A stretch of DNA of 64,000 nt from positions 24,871-88,870 of the forward strand of contig NZ_FOXO01000016.1 in assembly GCF_900115735.1 (NCBI RefSeq), read 5' to 3'. This DNA is from Butyrivibrio proteoclasticus (GTDB lineage: Bacteria > Bacillota > Clostridia > Lachnospirales > Lachnospiraceae). Positions 42,591 through 51,519 of this stretch are shown here, in pieces (the stretch's first letter is position 1; every line of letters begins with the position of its first letter). Under the pieces are notes generated by a model. That model saw only the letters and a list, made by a program, of their open reading frames with translations. It ran no database searches and was not told where the DNA came from. The position numbers and the translations under genes were made by a program.

Positions 42591-45500
42591 TCAAGATACC
42601 GATAAGACAAAAGTCTTAATTTCAAAAGGTTCAATCTCAAATGATAAAAGTTTTTTCTGGGCATCGTAGCTGAAGTCTTCTGTCATTTCAATTTTTCTTT
42701 CAAGAAGGTCGCTCTCGCTCACTGTCTTTGGCTTGATATCAAAGGCAGTAAACAACTTTGCAGAAATTGCATGCCTTCTACCATACCCCTCATAAACACG
42801 GATAACTATGTCCTTTGAGTTCTCAGCCATCTTAACAGCTTCAACGAATACGCCTCTATCTTCGATGTCAATTACGCCCTTCAGAGCAGCTGCCACTATG
42901 TCAGAAGGCTGACCGCTTAAAGAGCTCTTACTCTCAGGAATATAGAAGTGACTGTTCTCATTTAGCTTTCTGGCCTCCTCTATTACTCTGCCCTCTCTGT
43001 AATCACCCTCATGAGGGAAAAGAGAATAGGTAAACTCATGAAGTCCTTGATCAGCGTTAGGGTTCGGGAATATTCCTGACTTAATAAGTGTGAGTCTCAT
43101 AAGTTTTTCTTTCGCATCATAGCCGTACTTGCAGTCATTAAGTACAGCGACGCCAAAAGAGCCATCTTTATCAGAAATATCCATCCATTTATGAGCACAA
43201 CACTCAAACTTTGCCCTATCCCAGCTGTTTTCTCTCTTGAGGTTTCGTTTCAAATTACCATACTGGGTCTCGCATGTGATCTGTTCTGAATCCACATCAA
43301 CAGGAAATGCTGCCTTCAAAAGAGTCTGATGCTCATGCCAATCTATTTTTGTCTCAAAATCTATGCGCTTCGAATCTGCATAGAAATGGATATTCTGCTG
43401 AATTTCAGAGTTTCTGAATGGCCTCTTTATACTAATTACAATTTTTCCCGAGTTATCAACACTGCTCACTGACAACTCGCTTAGATCAGTAACATCCCAG
43501 GAAACATTCTCAAAATCTGCATCGATATTCCAGCAGTCGTACTCTTTAGGCTTATCTTCAAAGGCAATCAGTCTGTTCAAAGGACTTTGGTTTTTATCAC
43601 GCAGTTCTTTTCCACATTTTTTATCAAAAAGACTTTCTAATTCACCATTGCTGTCCACTACTACTGAATAAAATCTTGAATTTATAAAAATCTTTCCATC
43701 TTTATCTTCACAAGTAATGTCATTACTTACAGCTTTTTCCTCGCCACAAGTATTGTCACTACCTTCAGCTTTATCCACATGGCAGACAAGTTTTGACAGA
43801 TCAAATTCTTTTGTAGCTTCATCTATGATTATTTCTGCTCTTCTCTTTATGTCTGCGTAGTCCACATCAGAATCCTGATAAACTTCCTCAATTGAGGAAC
43901 CCGGTAAAATATCATGGAACTGATTTAGCATAATCTTCTTCCAGATCTCCTTAATCTCTTTTCCCGGATATGCTTTCTGTCCCTGCAGATACGCGCACAC
44001 AGCCAAAAGCTCAGCTTCTGCTAAAAGATACTCTGATTTTCTGTTGTTCTTTTTGTTCTTACCTATAGATGTGTAGGTTCCTCTGTGGTATTCAAGATAA
44101 AGCTCATCCCTCCAGGTAGGGATATCTTTTCCCAGAACTTCACTCAAAAGGTTCTCAAAGAACCGGCCAACTGATTCCTGCCTGGTCCTTGGAACTCCGG
44201 GGATACCAAGCTCGAGCCTTCTATTCATCTCAAGCATTTCCCAGGTTGGACCACCGCCACCATCTCCGTAGCCATAGCAGTCAAGGACCTCATCCGTTAA
44301 TTCTTTTTCCCTGAAGGCCTCCCATGCTCCCATTACCTGAGATGCATTCTGCCTTCCGTTGTAGGTATAGTTAAGGATTCTGTCATCCTGCCCTGCTTCC
44401 ACAGCCTTGTCATAATCGCAGGTTGTGATTATATAGGTCGGGATCACACTGCCGTCGATGCCTTCCCAGTTGAAAAGATCATGCGGCATCCTGTTGGTAT
44501 CATTCCAGGCAACCTTTGTGGTCATAAAGGCCTTTATTCCGCTCTTTTTAAGGATTTGCGGAAGAGCTGCACTATAGCCAAACACATCAGGGAGCCATAA
44601 AACTTTGCTGTCTACGCCAAACTCCTCTTCAAAATACTCTTTTCCATAGAGGATCTGCCTAACCAGAGACTCACCTGAAGTCAGGTTGCAGTCTGCCTCA
44701 AGCCACATTGCACCCTCGGGTTCAAAGCGGCCTTCTTTTACTTTCTCTTTTATTTCCTCAAAGAGCTCTGGCTCTTCTTCCTTCACAAACTCATACATCT
44801 GTGGAGTACTGGCCATGAAAAGATATTCCGGATACTTTTTCATAAGTTCCATAACAGTTGAGTAGCTGCGAATGACCTTTTCTCTTGTCTGACGAGTTCT
44901 CCACTTCCAGGCAACATCGATGTGTGTATGTCCCACACTTGCCACTGTAACCGGCAGATAATCTTTGCCATATAGGTTTTTCCTTAGGAAATCTGAGGCT
45001 TCTGCGAGTTTTCCACAATTGTTGGTAAGTGGATTTTTATTATCCACGTTTTCCACGTCTATTAATCCACACGCTGTGGATAGTCCATCAAGTATGATTT
45101 TCACGGAGTTTTGCACATACGTGGATATCTTTGTGGATAACTCATCGAGAATCTCATCTGAGATTTCCACATTTTTATTCTGCTCTTCAAAGGCTCCTGC
45201 GGTTGTATCAAGCACGGATTCGCGCTTTGAGGAAGGAATCCCAAGCATGGCCTGCATGGCTTCAAATGGGACTTTCAGGTCAAAATAAAGCTTCTGAACA
45301 GCCTCATTTCTAGCCGCAATTGTCATCTTCAGATAGTTCTCATTTTTATCAAGATTTGAATAGGCATATATCCTGATATCCACAGTCCTATCTTTTCCAC
45401 AATCCCAGTCTTCTTTATCAAAGATAGTAATGCTGTTGTGGTTCATATCCATTCCACAACGTCTTTTGCCATTTATGTACACCAGCATCTGAGGATTGTT

Positions 45501-45821
45501 TGTGTTCCAGATGTCTTCAGCCCCTGTGGATAGAAAGAACAGAACCTCTTTACCTCTATAAATCTCAGGTATTTCCACTGCCACATGAAAACAGTAATGC
45601 TTGTCCGGCTCTCCCCAGGACGCCCCATGCTCAAATTTGTCCCACCCGGAAACATCCTCTAAAACAGTTTCCCTGCTGCCATAAGGAACTTCTTTTATCC
45701 GTATCCCATCTTCGGTCATTACCTCTGATACTGACATAACATCTGAAAAAAGCTGTTTTTCCAGCTGTTCAAGTGCATCTTTTATTTTGTTGTAATCCCT
45801 TGCATTTATCATTTTTTGCAC
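42591..45821 (-). CDS. GH38 alpha-mannosidase
   Basis: A protein of about 1,076 residues, normal for bacterial GH38. The zinc-binding motif VGHTHIDVAWKWRTRQT lies near 295, and the nucleophile Asp is in EGAMWLEADCNLTSGES near 370. Downstream are LPDVFGYSAALPQILKKSG and QFHDILPGSSI. The C-terminal half is beta-rich. It hydrolyses alpha-mannosides in the cytoplasm (no signal peptide). The first codon is uncertain: GTG at 45821 lies very close to GGGGAAA, ATG at 45812 rather far. It diverges from a GPH sugar symporter, suggesting import and hydrolysis of a mannoside. The segment 45040-45140 is rich in DnaA-box-like TTATCCAC sequences. Confidence 0.93.
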   Translation of the reverse strand: MQKMINARDYNKIKDALEQLEKQLFSDVMSVSEVMTEDGIRIKEVPYGSRETVLEDVSGWDKFEHGASWGEPDKHYCFHVAVEIPEIYRGKEVLFFLSTGAEDIWNTNNPQMLVYINGKRRCGMDMNHNSITIFDKEDWDCGKDRTVDIRIYAYSNLDKNENYLKMTIAARNEAVQKLYFDLKVPFEAMQAMLGIPSSKRESVLDTTAGAFEEQNKNVEISDEILDELSTKISTYVQNSVKIILDGLSTACGLIDVENVDNKNPLTNNCGKLAEASDFLRKNLYGKDYLPVTVASVGHTHIDVAWKWRTRQTREKVIRSYSTVMELMKKYPEYLFMASTPQMYEFVKEEEPELFEEIKEKVKEGRFEPEGAMWLEADCNLTSGESLVRQILYGKEYFEEEFGVDSKVLWLPDVFGYSAALPQILKKSGIKAFMTTKVAWNDTNRMPHDLFNWEGIDGSVIPTYIITTCDYDKAVEAGQDDRILNYTYNGRQNASQVMGAWEAFREKELTDEVLDCYGYGDGGGGPTWEMLEMNRRLELGIPGVPRTRQESVGRFFENLLSEVLGKDIPTWRDELYLEYHRGTYTSIGKNKKNNRKSEYLLAEAELLAVCAYLQGQKAYPGKEIKEIWKKIMLNQFHDILPGSSIEEVYQDSDVDYADIKRRAEIIIDEATKEFDLSKLVCHVDKAEGSDNTCGEEKAVSNDITCEDKDGKIFINSRFYSVVVDSNGELESLFDKKCGKELRDKNQSPLNRLIAFEDKPKEYDCWNIDADFENVSWDVTDLSELSVSSVDNSGKIVISIKRPFRNSEIQQNIHFYADSKRIDFETKIDWHEHQTLLKAAFPVDVDSEQITCETQYGNLKRNLKRENSWDRAKFECCAHKWMDISDKDGSFGVAVLNDCKYGYDAKEKLMRLTLIKSGIFPNPNADQGLHEFTYSLFPHEGDYREGRVIEEARKLNENSHFYIPESKSSLSGQPSDIVAAALKGVIDIEDRGVFVEAVKMAENSKDIVIRVYEGYGRRHAISAKLFTAFDIKPKTVSESDLLERKIEMTEDFSYDAQKKLLSFEIEPFEIKTFVLSVS

Positions 45822-45988
45822 ATTTCCCCAATCATTTTATATAGTAAACATTTTGGCATTAATAACCTGGTTTTTGAAGTTGTAATTATCAAAATTTTTT
45901 TATTCTGAATATTACAAAAAATAGTGATATAGAAGGAAACCAGTTTGCGTTATAATAGTTTCATAAACTTCGAAAGGACGCTTACATC

Positions 45989-47356
45989 ATGAAACAGCTA
46001 AAACCTATTACTAACAAACTTTTGTGGATCTTTGCATTGGGGCAGTTTGGATGGAGTCTTTTATCCGGCGTCGTATCCAACTGGATGGTGTATTACTACA
46101 CCGGAAGTCCCGATGCTCAGAATCCAAACACCGGGCTCTTTGCATCAGGCATTACTCAGGAACCGATTCTTTTTAAATTAACATTATTTGGTCTTGTTCT
46201 TGCTGCGGGAAGAATATTTGACGCCATAACAGATCCTCTGATTGCAGGATGGTCCGACAGATGCTCCAACAAAAAAGGCCGTCGAATCCCATTTTTACGC
46301 ACAATGGCAATTCCATTTTCACTTTGCACAATTGGACTTTTTGCGCTTCCTCAGACATCAGTAATTGCTGCTAACGACGTTATCCTTTTTGTTCTGCTCA
46401 TGGTCTTTTACCTCTTCATGACTATGTTCTGCACTCCATACAACGCTCTTATTGCAGAGCTCGGTGATACACAGCAGCACAGGATCAACGTTTCAACTTA
46501 TATTTCATTTACTTTTATCGTTGGTCAGAGTATTTCATTCCTGCTTCCAAACCTTGCAGGAGCGCTTACAGGGATAGCCGGACAAAAGGGTGCTATCCGC
46601 CTGTCAGTTGCTATCATGTCTGCAATTGCATGTATCGCAATGCTCATCCCTGCATTTTATATTAATGAAAAAGACTATATCGACAGCACACCAAGCGATA
46701 CCAAGCCATTTAAGTCCCTTGCCAAGACTTTTTCAAATGTTCAGTTCCGCCACTTTGTTTACAGTGACGTTATCTATTTCTTTGCGCTGACTCTTTTCCA
46801 GACAGGTCTTGCCTTCTACGAGACCAAGCTTATGGAGATTGAGGATACCTGGACCTTTGTTTTAACTGCTACTATGACAGCCATAAGTGTTATGCTCTAT
46901 CCTCTGGTAAACCTTCTTGCCAAGAAGATTGGTAAAAAGACACTTATCATCATCGGATTTTTCGCATACTGCTGCGTATTTGCTATCACAGTATTATGCG
47001 GAAAAGGTCTTCACTGGGGATTCATCATCGCTGTAACAGCAGCTGTCCCTATGGCTATCCTCGGAATTCTTCCTCAAGCCTGTGTTGCCGATGTTGCTGA
47101 ACTTACAAGACTTGAAACAGGGGAAGACAGAAGCGGTATGTTCTTTGCCGCAAGAACTTTTGCTTTCAAGATGGGACAGGCGCTTGCAATGGTAATCTTC
47201 ACATCCGTTACTGTTTCACAGACCAAACAGAGCTACCGTTTAACAGCACTTGTTGCATTTATCTGCTGCTTTATCGGAGCCTGCATCTTCTTTACTTTTA
47301 ATGAAAAACAGATTCTTGGAAAGATAAAAGAACTTAAAGGAAGCGATGAGATCTGA
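45989..47356 (+). CDS. GPH-family sugar/cation symporter (MFS superfamily)
   Basis: A 455-residue transporter with 12 predicted membrane segments. The GPH loop signature AAGRIFDAITDPLIAGWSDR lies near 71-90, followed by KKGRRIPFL. Other features are MTMFCTPYNALIAEL near 143 and a long central loop before the second half. Such carriers import glycosides or uronides with Na+ or H+. AAGGACG precedes the ATG, and a TATAAT (45951-45956) 33 bp upstream is a likely -10. It is divergent from the GH38 gene with 167 bp between them, where AACCTGGTTT and AAACCAGTTT form an inverted pair that could be a shared operator. Confidence 0.9.
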   Translation: MKQLKPITNKLLWIFALGQFGWSLLSGVVSNWMVYYYTGSPDAQNPNTGLFASGITQEPILFKLTLFGLVLAAGRIFDAITDPLIAGWSDRCSNKKGRRIPFLRTMAIPFSLCTIGLFALPQTSVIAANDVILFVLLMVFYLFMTMFCTPYNALIAELGDTQQHRINVSTYISFTFIVGQSISFLLPNLAGALTGIAGQKGAIRLSVAIMSAIACIAMLIPAFYINEKDYIDSTPSDTKPFKSLAKTFSNVQFRHFVYSDVIYFFALTLFQTGLAFYETKLMEIEDTWTFVLTATMTAISVMLYPLVNLLAKKIGKKTLIIIGFFAYCCVFAITVLCGKGLHWGFIIAVTAAVPMAILGILPQACVADVAELTRLETGEDRSGMFFAARTFAFKMGQALAMVIFTSVTVSQTKQSYRLTALVAFICCFIGACIFFTFNEKQILGKIKELKGSDEI

Positions 47357-47390
47357 TCAGATGTGAATTGAAAGCATATCTAACTAAAAA

Positions 47391-47514
47391 AGAATGTCGC
47401 TTGCGACATTCTCGCGCCGAGCGCGGTTGCATTTATGCAACATCTTCCAATCGCGCGAGTGCGCATCCTTAGCGGAGCGATTTTTTATAACATAGGAAGC
47501 TATGTTATAAAAAA
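47391..47514. repeat. Array of perfect hairpins downstream of the GPH symporter
   Basis: AGAATGTCGC / GCGACATTCT (47391-47412, 2-nt centre); GTTGCAT / ATGCAAC (about 47426-47441); TCGCGCGA; and TTTTTTATAACATAG / CTATGTTATAAAAAA (47481-47514, 15-bp arms around GAAG). They are stacked without coding potential, resembling a mosaic REP-type intergenic element. Confidence 0.65.
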
Positions 47515-47544
47515 GCTGCTCAGTAAAGCACTGGGCAGCTTTTT
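47509..47544. terminator. Bidirectional terminator between symporter and PPOX-fold gene
   Basis: AAAAAGCTGCTCAGT pairs with CACTGGGCAGCTTTTT (one wobble or mismatch). Runs of A and T flank both sides, serving the two convergent genes. Confidence 0.85.
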
Positions 47545-47563
47545 CATGTTATGAGGAATTACT

Positions 47564-47956
47564 TTAGAACTTAACAACTTCAGGCTCGCTAGTGAATGAG
47601 CTGAATGTTGCAGTTGCATTCTTGAAATAGAATACTTCTGTGTTTCCATCATCTGCTTTGTACATGTTCTGAAGTGATGGATAAGCATCAAGCATAGACT
47701 GACGAGCTTCTACTCTGTCATCCTCTACAAGCTCACCTGCTACACGAAGCCATTCTCCGCCTTTGAAAGCACAAATCTCAACCTTAGGATTAGCATGGAT
47801 CTGCTTTGACACATCCTTTACTTTTCCTGTCTGAATATAGAGCTTGCCTTCAAAAATGTGAGCTGTTCCAAAAGGTCTTACTCTTGGCTGATCACCATCT
47901 ACTGTAGCAAGATAATATGTTCCTGCGTCTTTAAGAAACTGTACAACTCTCTCCAT
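47564..47956 (-). CDS. Pyridoxamine 5'-phosphate oxidase-fold flavoprotein
   Basis: A 130-residue split-barrel protein starting MERVVQFLKDAGTYYLATVD. The pattern ATVDGDQPRVRPFG, EGKLYIQTGKVKDVSKQI and NPKVEICAF is typical of small FMN- or F420-binding PPOX-family proteins; here FMN is more likely. Catalytic role unknown. The start is the ATG at 47956, which has AAAGGAG 9 nt upstream; the longer frame adds residues with no ribosome site. Convergent with the GPH symporter. Confidence 0.85.
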   Translation of the reverse strand: MERVVQFLKDAGTYYLATVDGDQPRVRPFGTAHIFEGKLYIQTGKVKDVSKQIHANPKVEICAFKGGEWLRVAGELVEDDRVEARQSMLDAYPSLQNMYKADDGNTEVFYFKNATATFSSFTSEPEVVKF

Positions 47957-48052
47957 CTTTTTCATCTCCTTTATAAAAATGTAGCAATCATGGTTGTGTT
48001 TTATATAATTATATTGCACGCAATCTTGGAAGGCAACACCTTATTTTTACCA

Positions 48053-48775
48053 TTAGTCCAATATTGTTTTTAACTGGTCCTTGATAAATACTGGAATCTG
48101 CTCTGCTAGCTCATCCCAGGGCATGTAGTCTGTTTCAGGAATTGAAACTTCCTCAAATTCCATTGACGGTTCAAATGCAAAATTCTCTCTTATATACTTA
48201 ACAACCTTCTCATTTTCATCATCAGTGATATGAATATCCTCAAGGTATCTTTCCGGCGCATCCAGTCCATGAATCCCCGCAAGCCTACCACAACTCTCAA
48301 AAAGTTCAGTGTATAGATACATCACCTTTGGACTGCAGAGCATCGCATGTTTCCCCGGCTGGGAGTACATTATCAGCTTGCTGCCCTTTGGATAAACTAT
48401 CTCAGCGCTATTGCCTCTCTTTACAAAAAACTCTTCACCCAGCGCATCCTTTTTATTGAACGAAGTAAGCTCAGGAACCAGGGCATTCAAAAATCTTCCG
48501 TGGTAACTCCCTTCAGCTCCTACGATGTTGTCATACTCATCAATATATATCCAAATATGCTCTAAATCATATAAATGCTGAATATCATAATCAAGGTAAT
48601 ACGCATACTCAATTACCTTGACCGCTCCCCTATAATTTTCAAAGTCAAAACTCCTGTTAAACGACTTACTCTTTGTCCCATTCTCAGTATATATTTCATA
48701 GCCAACCTTCTTTATCTTAATTGGCTCTTTTTTGTCCATATATATTATTGGTGCATAATCCTCTATTATTCCCAT
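48053..48775 (-). CDS. Uncharacterised conserved-looking protein
   Basis: A 240-residue soluble protein starting MGIIEDYAPIIYMDKKEP (ATG at 48775, AGAGGT upstream). Distinctive segments are VIEYAYYLDYDIQHLYDLEH then IWIYID (near 55), GAEGSYHGRFLNAL (near 87), KLIMYSQPGKHAMLCSP (near 133) and an acidic C-terminal half (DDENEKVVKYI). The aromatic/acidic motif followed by GSYHG looks like a catalytic or binding site, but I know no named family. No signal peptide. The neighbours give no hint of function. Confidence 0.65.
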   Translation of the reverse strand: MGIIEDYAPIIYMDKKEPIKIKKVGYEIYTENGTKSKSFNRSFDFENYRGAVKVIEYAYYLDYDIQHLYDLEHIWIYIDEYDNIVGAEGSYHGRFLNALVPELTSFNKKDALGEEFFVKRGNSAEIVYPKGSKLIMYSQPGKHAMLCSPKVMYLYTELFESCGRLAGIHGLDAPERYLEDIHITDDENEKVVKYIRENFAFEPSMEFEEVSIPETDYMPWDELAEQIPVFIKDQLKTILD

Positions 48776-48977
48776 ACCATGAATACCTCTGAGTTCTATC
48801 AAAGTCAAATATCGAATAATTTAATACTAGTAATTCTTATTTACTTTGTCAATTTGTGCCACCATGTGATACTATTTGCATATACACAACGTTTTATCTT
48901 TGTTACGTGGAATTTTTTGTGACTATCTTTTGCTTTTCACATAAGAAGGTAAATGATTACTCAGCGCCTTGGATTAG

Positions 48978-49341
48978 AATGTCCAGAGAATTTCGACCAT
49001 CATACGTTTTTATCGTTGCTTTTTTGCTTTTTCTCTCTGCCATCTTCTTTAATGCTCTGCTCATAAGTGTGCCTGATTACACAGTAACCTTCTCATTTTT
49101 GACTTTGGCCTCATTGCTGGTCACCGCAATGAGTACTCGTCTACTACATGGAATTGTCTATAGAGATAATAACGGTAAGATCATCCATCCAAAAAAGATA
49201 CTCCTCAAAGGCCAAAAAAGATTTGTTTCTTTAAAGCATTATGGATGGCTATGCATGCACCTTCAACGCCCGCTTCACCGAGCGATTTGCTTCATATGGC
49301 AATCAGACATCACTATTATGATTGAGAAAACTCTGGGATAA
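48978..49341 (+). pseudogene. Possible degraded small membrane-protein gene
   Basis: A 121-codon frame (ATG 48978) with two hydrophobic segments (PSYVFIVAFLLFLSAIFFNA and VTFSFLTLASLLVTAM). After about residue 87 it turns Cys/His/Trp-rich, while another frame from 49241 reads MDGYACTFNARFTERFASYG, which looks more protein-like. This suggests a frameshift near 49240. No ribosome site precedes the ATG. I see nothing else in the 700-bp gap around it except the terminator at 49424. Confidence 0.35.
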
Positions 49342-49423
49342 AATAATGATTGGGAGATATAACAGTATTGGAAGATAGATTATAGTTACATGGGAAATAG
49401 TTGTTATTATAGATTTTTTAACA

Positions 49424-49466
49424 AATAAGTGCGTACGCTCACATCAAGCCTACGCACTTATTATTT
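49424..49466. terminator. Bidirectional hairpin terminator
   Basis: AATAAGTGCGTA (49424-49435) and TACGCACTTATT (49451-49462) are perfect 12-bp arms around 15 nt, with T-rich flanks on both strands. It ends the zinc-ribbon gene. Confidence 0.8.
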
Positions 49467-49485
49467 GACTTTATTATGCCATTAT

Positions 49486-50766
49486 TTATGGTCGACAATC
49501 ACTAACTTTGAATGTCATGGAACCGATAGATGCTATTCCATAAATGGTTATCGTATCACCCTTTTTTAAGGATGCCACATAATCCATTTGATCGTCTTTA
49601 AAAAAGCATTGTACTCCGGTCAAAGAATACTTATCGCCAGTATCAAATGAAACGTATTCCTGCCCGTAGATATTTGTACCTATATCATCTATTTTTCCTG
49701 TTAACGCTACAACTTTTCCGTCATACTTGTTTTTACACGCAACTTGATTATCGCTAAGTTCTTTATATACTTCTGTAGCTGTAACCAAAATAGCTTCATC
49801 CTTATTAATCTCTGATGTTCCAAAAAATGAATCTCCTCCTGAAATACCATCATTAGCAATCAAACTTTCGTCCAATTCTTTTGCTACATCTCCAATACTC
49901 TCTATGTAACAATTCTCTACAATTGCTTGCCCTATGATTTTACCAGCTACTCTCCCAACTATTGTTATATAGCTCCCTTCCTCCAAATTACTAGTATCTT
50001 GATCATACATAAGATAGAAATGTATCATCTTTAAATCCGATTTACCCTTCATGTTTATAAATGTATTATTGTCTTCGTTAGTATTTATGGCAGTGATTTC
50101 TCCCGCTGTTCTAACCCACTTATCCTCCAAGTCATTCATTTCATTATGTAATGCTCTACGACTTAAAGTAAGAATTACATCTTCAGATGGTTTTTCAATT
50201 ATTTCATATGCTTTATCAGTTTTCTGGGTTGATCCACTATCAGATGCATCCTCAATAGAATTAACATCATCAATTTTAGCTTTAGATTCTGCTTCAATGG
50301 TGCTTATGTTAGCAGCCTCTTCAATATAAGATGCCTGTTCCGATTTCTGTGAGTCACTTGATTCATCATTTATATTGATGAATGTATAAATCGTTACAAT
50401 ACCTAAATACACTGTGATTATAACTCTTAATACCATATTTTTGGGGCGTTTCTTTATCCATAAAAGTGCCACGCCTATAGGTGGAAAACATAGACACATA
50501 ACAACTAAAAACCAGGTTCTTTCAGAAAGCGGTGGTTTTTGAGAAGATTTATTATTCTGAGTTGAATTTGGCTGTGGTTGAACAGCGCGATAACTATTTG
50601 ATGGTGCATTACCACTAGCATTTTGGCATTCTGTTTGTTTTACATTATTTACATTCTGAGTAGTTGTTGCGTCAAATGCACTATGCAATGGACAACCACA
50701 CTTTGGGCAAGCTACAGCCTTATCAGATACTTCATTTCCACACTCTGGACATTTTGTTAATGACAT
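49486..50766 (-). CDS. Zinc-ribbon membrane protein with tRNA_anti-like OB-fold domains
   Basis: A 426-residue protein. An N-terminal double-CxxC zinc ribbon (CPECGNEVSDKAVACPKCGC, residues 5-24) is followed by an Asn/Gln/Ser-rich linker, two hydrophobic segments (TWFLVVMCLCFPPIGVALLW near 85 and VIITVYLGIVTIYTFI near 115), and an acidic extracytoplasmic stalk. Two beta-barrel repeats come last (about 205-290 and 325-420; WVRTAGEITAINTNED, KVVALTGKIDDIGTNIYG), each like the tRNA_anti-like OB fold. Function unknown; the topology suggests a cell-surface sensor or binding protein. CAGGAGGG precedes the ATG. Confidence 0.8.
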   Translation of the reverse strand: MSLTKCPECGNEVSDKAVACPKCGCPLHSAFDATTTQNVNNVKQTECQNASGNAPSNSYRAVQPQPNSTQNNKSSQKPPLSERTWFLVVMCLCFPPIGVALLWIKKRPKNMVLRVIITVYLGIVTIYTFININDESSDSQKSEQASYIEEAANISTIEAESKAKIDDVNSIEDASDSGSTQKTDKAYEIIEKPSEDVILTLSRRALHNEMNDLEDKWVRTAGEITAINTNEDNNTFINMKGKSDLKMIHFYLMYDQDTSNLEEGSYITIVGRVAGKIIGQAIVENCYIESIGDVAKELDESLIANDGISGGDSFFGTSEINKDEAILVTATEVYKELSDNQVACKNKYDGKVVALTGKIDDIGTNIYGQEYVSFDTGDKYSLTGVQCFFKDDQMDYVASLKKGDTITIYGIASIGSMTFKVSDCRP

Positions 50767-50936
50767 TTTTCCCTCCTGTTAATAAGTATAAAGTTGTCAC
50801 GTTTTTTACTTAATTGAATTTAATGGATTTAATATGGTTGATGATATTATAGCACGTTTGCGTTGCGCATTGTATCACTAATGAAATGCAGATATCTTCA
50901 GTCAATAATGTTACGATTGTTTTACGGAGGTGCTTT

Positions 50937-51134
50937 ATGTCATTTCAATTAAAACATGACAAAATAGATACAGAGAATAAATCGATTCGGTTTCCTGTTG
51001 AACTCATAAATCGGATTGAAGATGCTATAACCACAGCTGGTGGACAAGTTTCATTTTCCGGCTTTGTGATACAAGCTTGTGAATATGCTTTGGATAACAT
51101 GAATAAAGAGGATTCAAATAAAAAAGAACTGTAA
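50937..51134 (+). CDS. Small ribbon-helix-helix-like protein (YlcI/YnfO type)
   Basis: A 65-residue protein with ideal GGAGG spacing. Residues 12-50 (SIRFPVELINRIEDAITTAG then QVSFSGFVIQACEYAL) fit an Arc-type ribbon-helix-helix: a beta strand with alternating hydrophobics and two helices. It could be an orphan antitoxin or small DNA-binding regulator. No toxin ORF is adjacent. A strong terminator starts inside its last codons. Confidence 0.7.
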   Translation: MSFQLKHDKIDTENKSIRFPVELINRIEDAITTAGGQVSFSGFVIQACEYALDNMNKEDSNKKEL

Positions 51135-51167
51135 AAGCGTTTATCATATCACTCTTACAGTTTTTTT
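51128..51167 (+). terminator. Rho-independent terminator after the small RHH gene
   Basis: ACTGTAA and TTACAGT arms (51128-51161), extended by AAAG/CTCTT, followed by seven T. The stem overlaps the stop codon of the RHH gene. Confidence 0.85.
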
Positions 51168-51237
51168 ATTCTCTTCTCATGCACAATTGGTTACATAAAA
51201 AAGCTATGTACTTTTAATAATTATTTTCAAGATTATT

Positions 51238-51478
51238 TCACTCTGCAATTTTAAGGTAACTACTTACGCAATAAAGTATCTGTCCATTATATTCAACCCT
51301 TGACCAGCCACTTGGACTTACACCGGTTCTTTGTGCAGTCTGACCGTTTTCCAAAGTTACCATAACTGTACTGCCACTTCCGCTATAATCTTCAAGTTTG
51401 TTAAATCAATAACGCCAATTCTTTTTCCGCAACATATAAATCCATCAGAGTCTGCGCCTGCAAACCCTGATGGATTAA
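51238..51478 (-). pseudogene. Frameshifted remnant of an SH3-like domain protein
   Basis: Minus strand. The last frame reads EDYSGSGSTVMVTLENGQTA and continues through GWSRVEYNGQILYCVSSYL to a TGA at 51238-51240, the typical end of a bacterial SH3b-like domain. The preceding frame (GFICCGKRIGVIDLTN, about 51393-51478) is shifted, and a stop precedes it. It is a gene tail without a head, downstream of nothing intact. Confidence 0.65.
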
Positions 51479-51519
51479 ATTAACAATTTCTATATTCGGC
51501 TTTTATACGCCAATTATTA

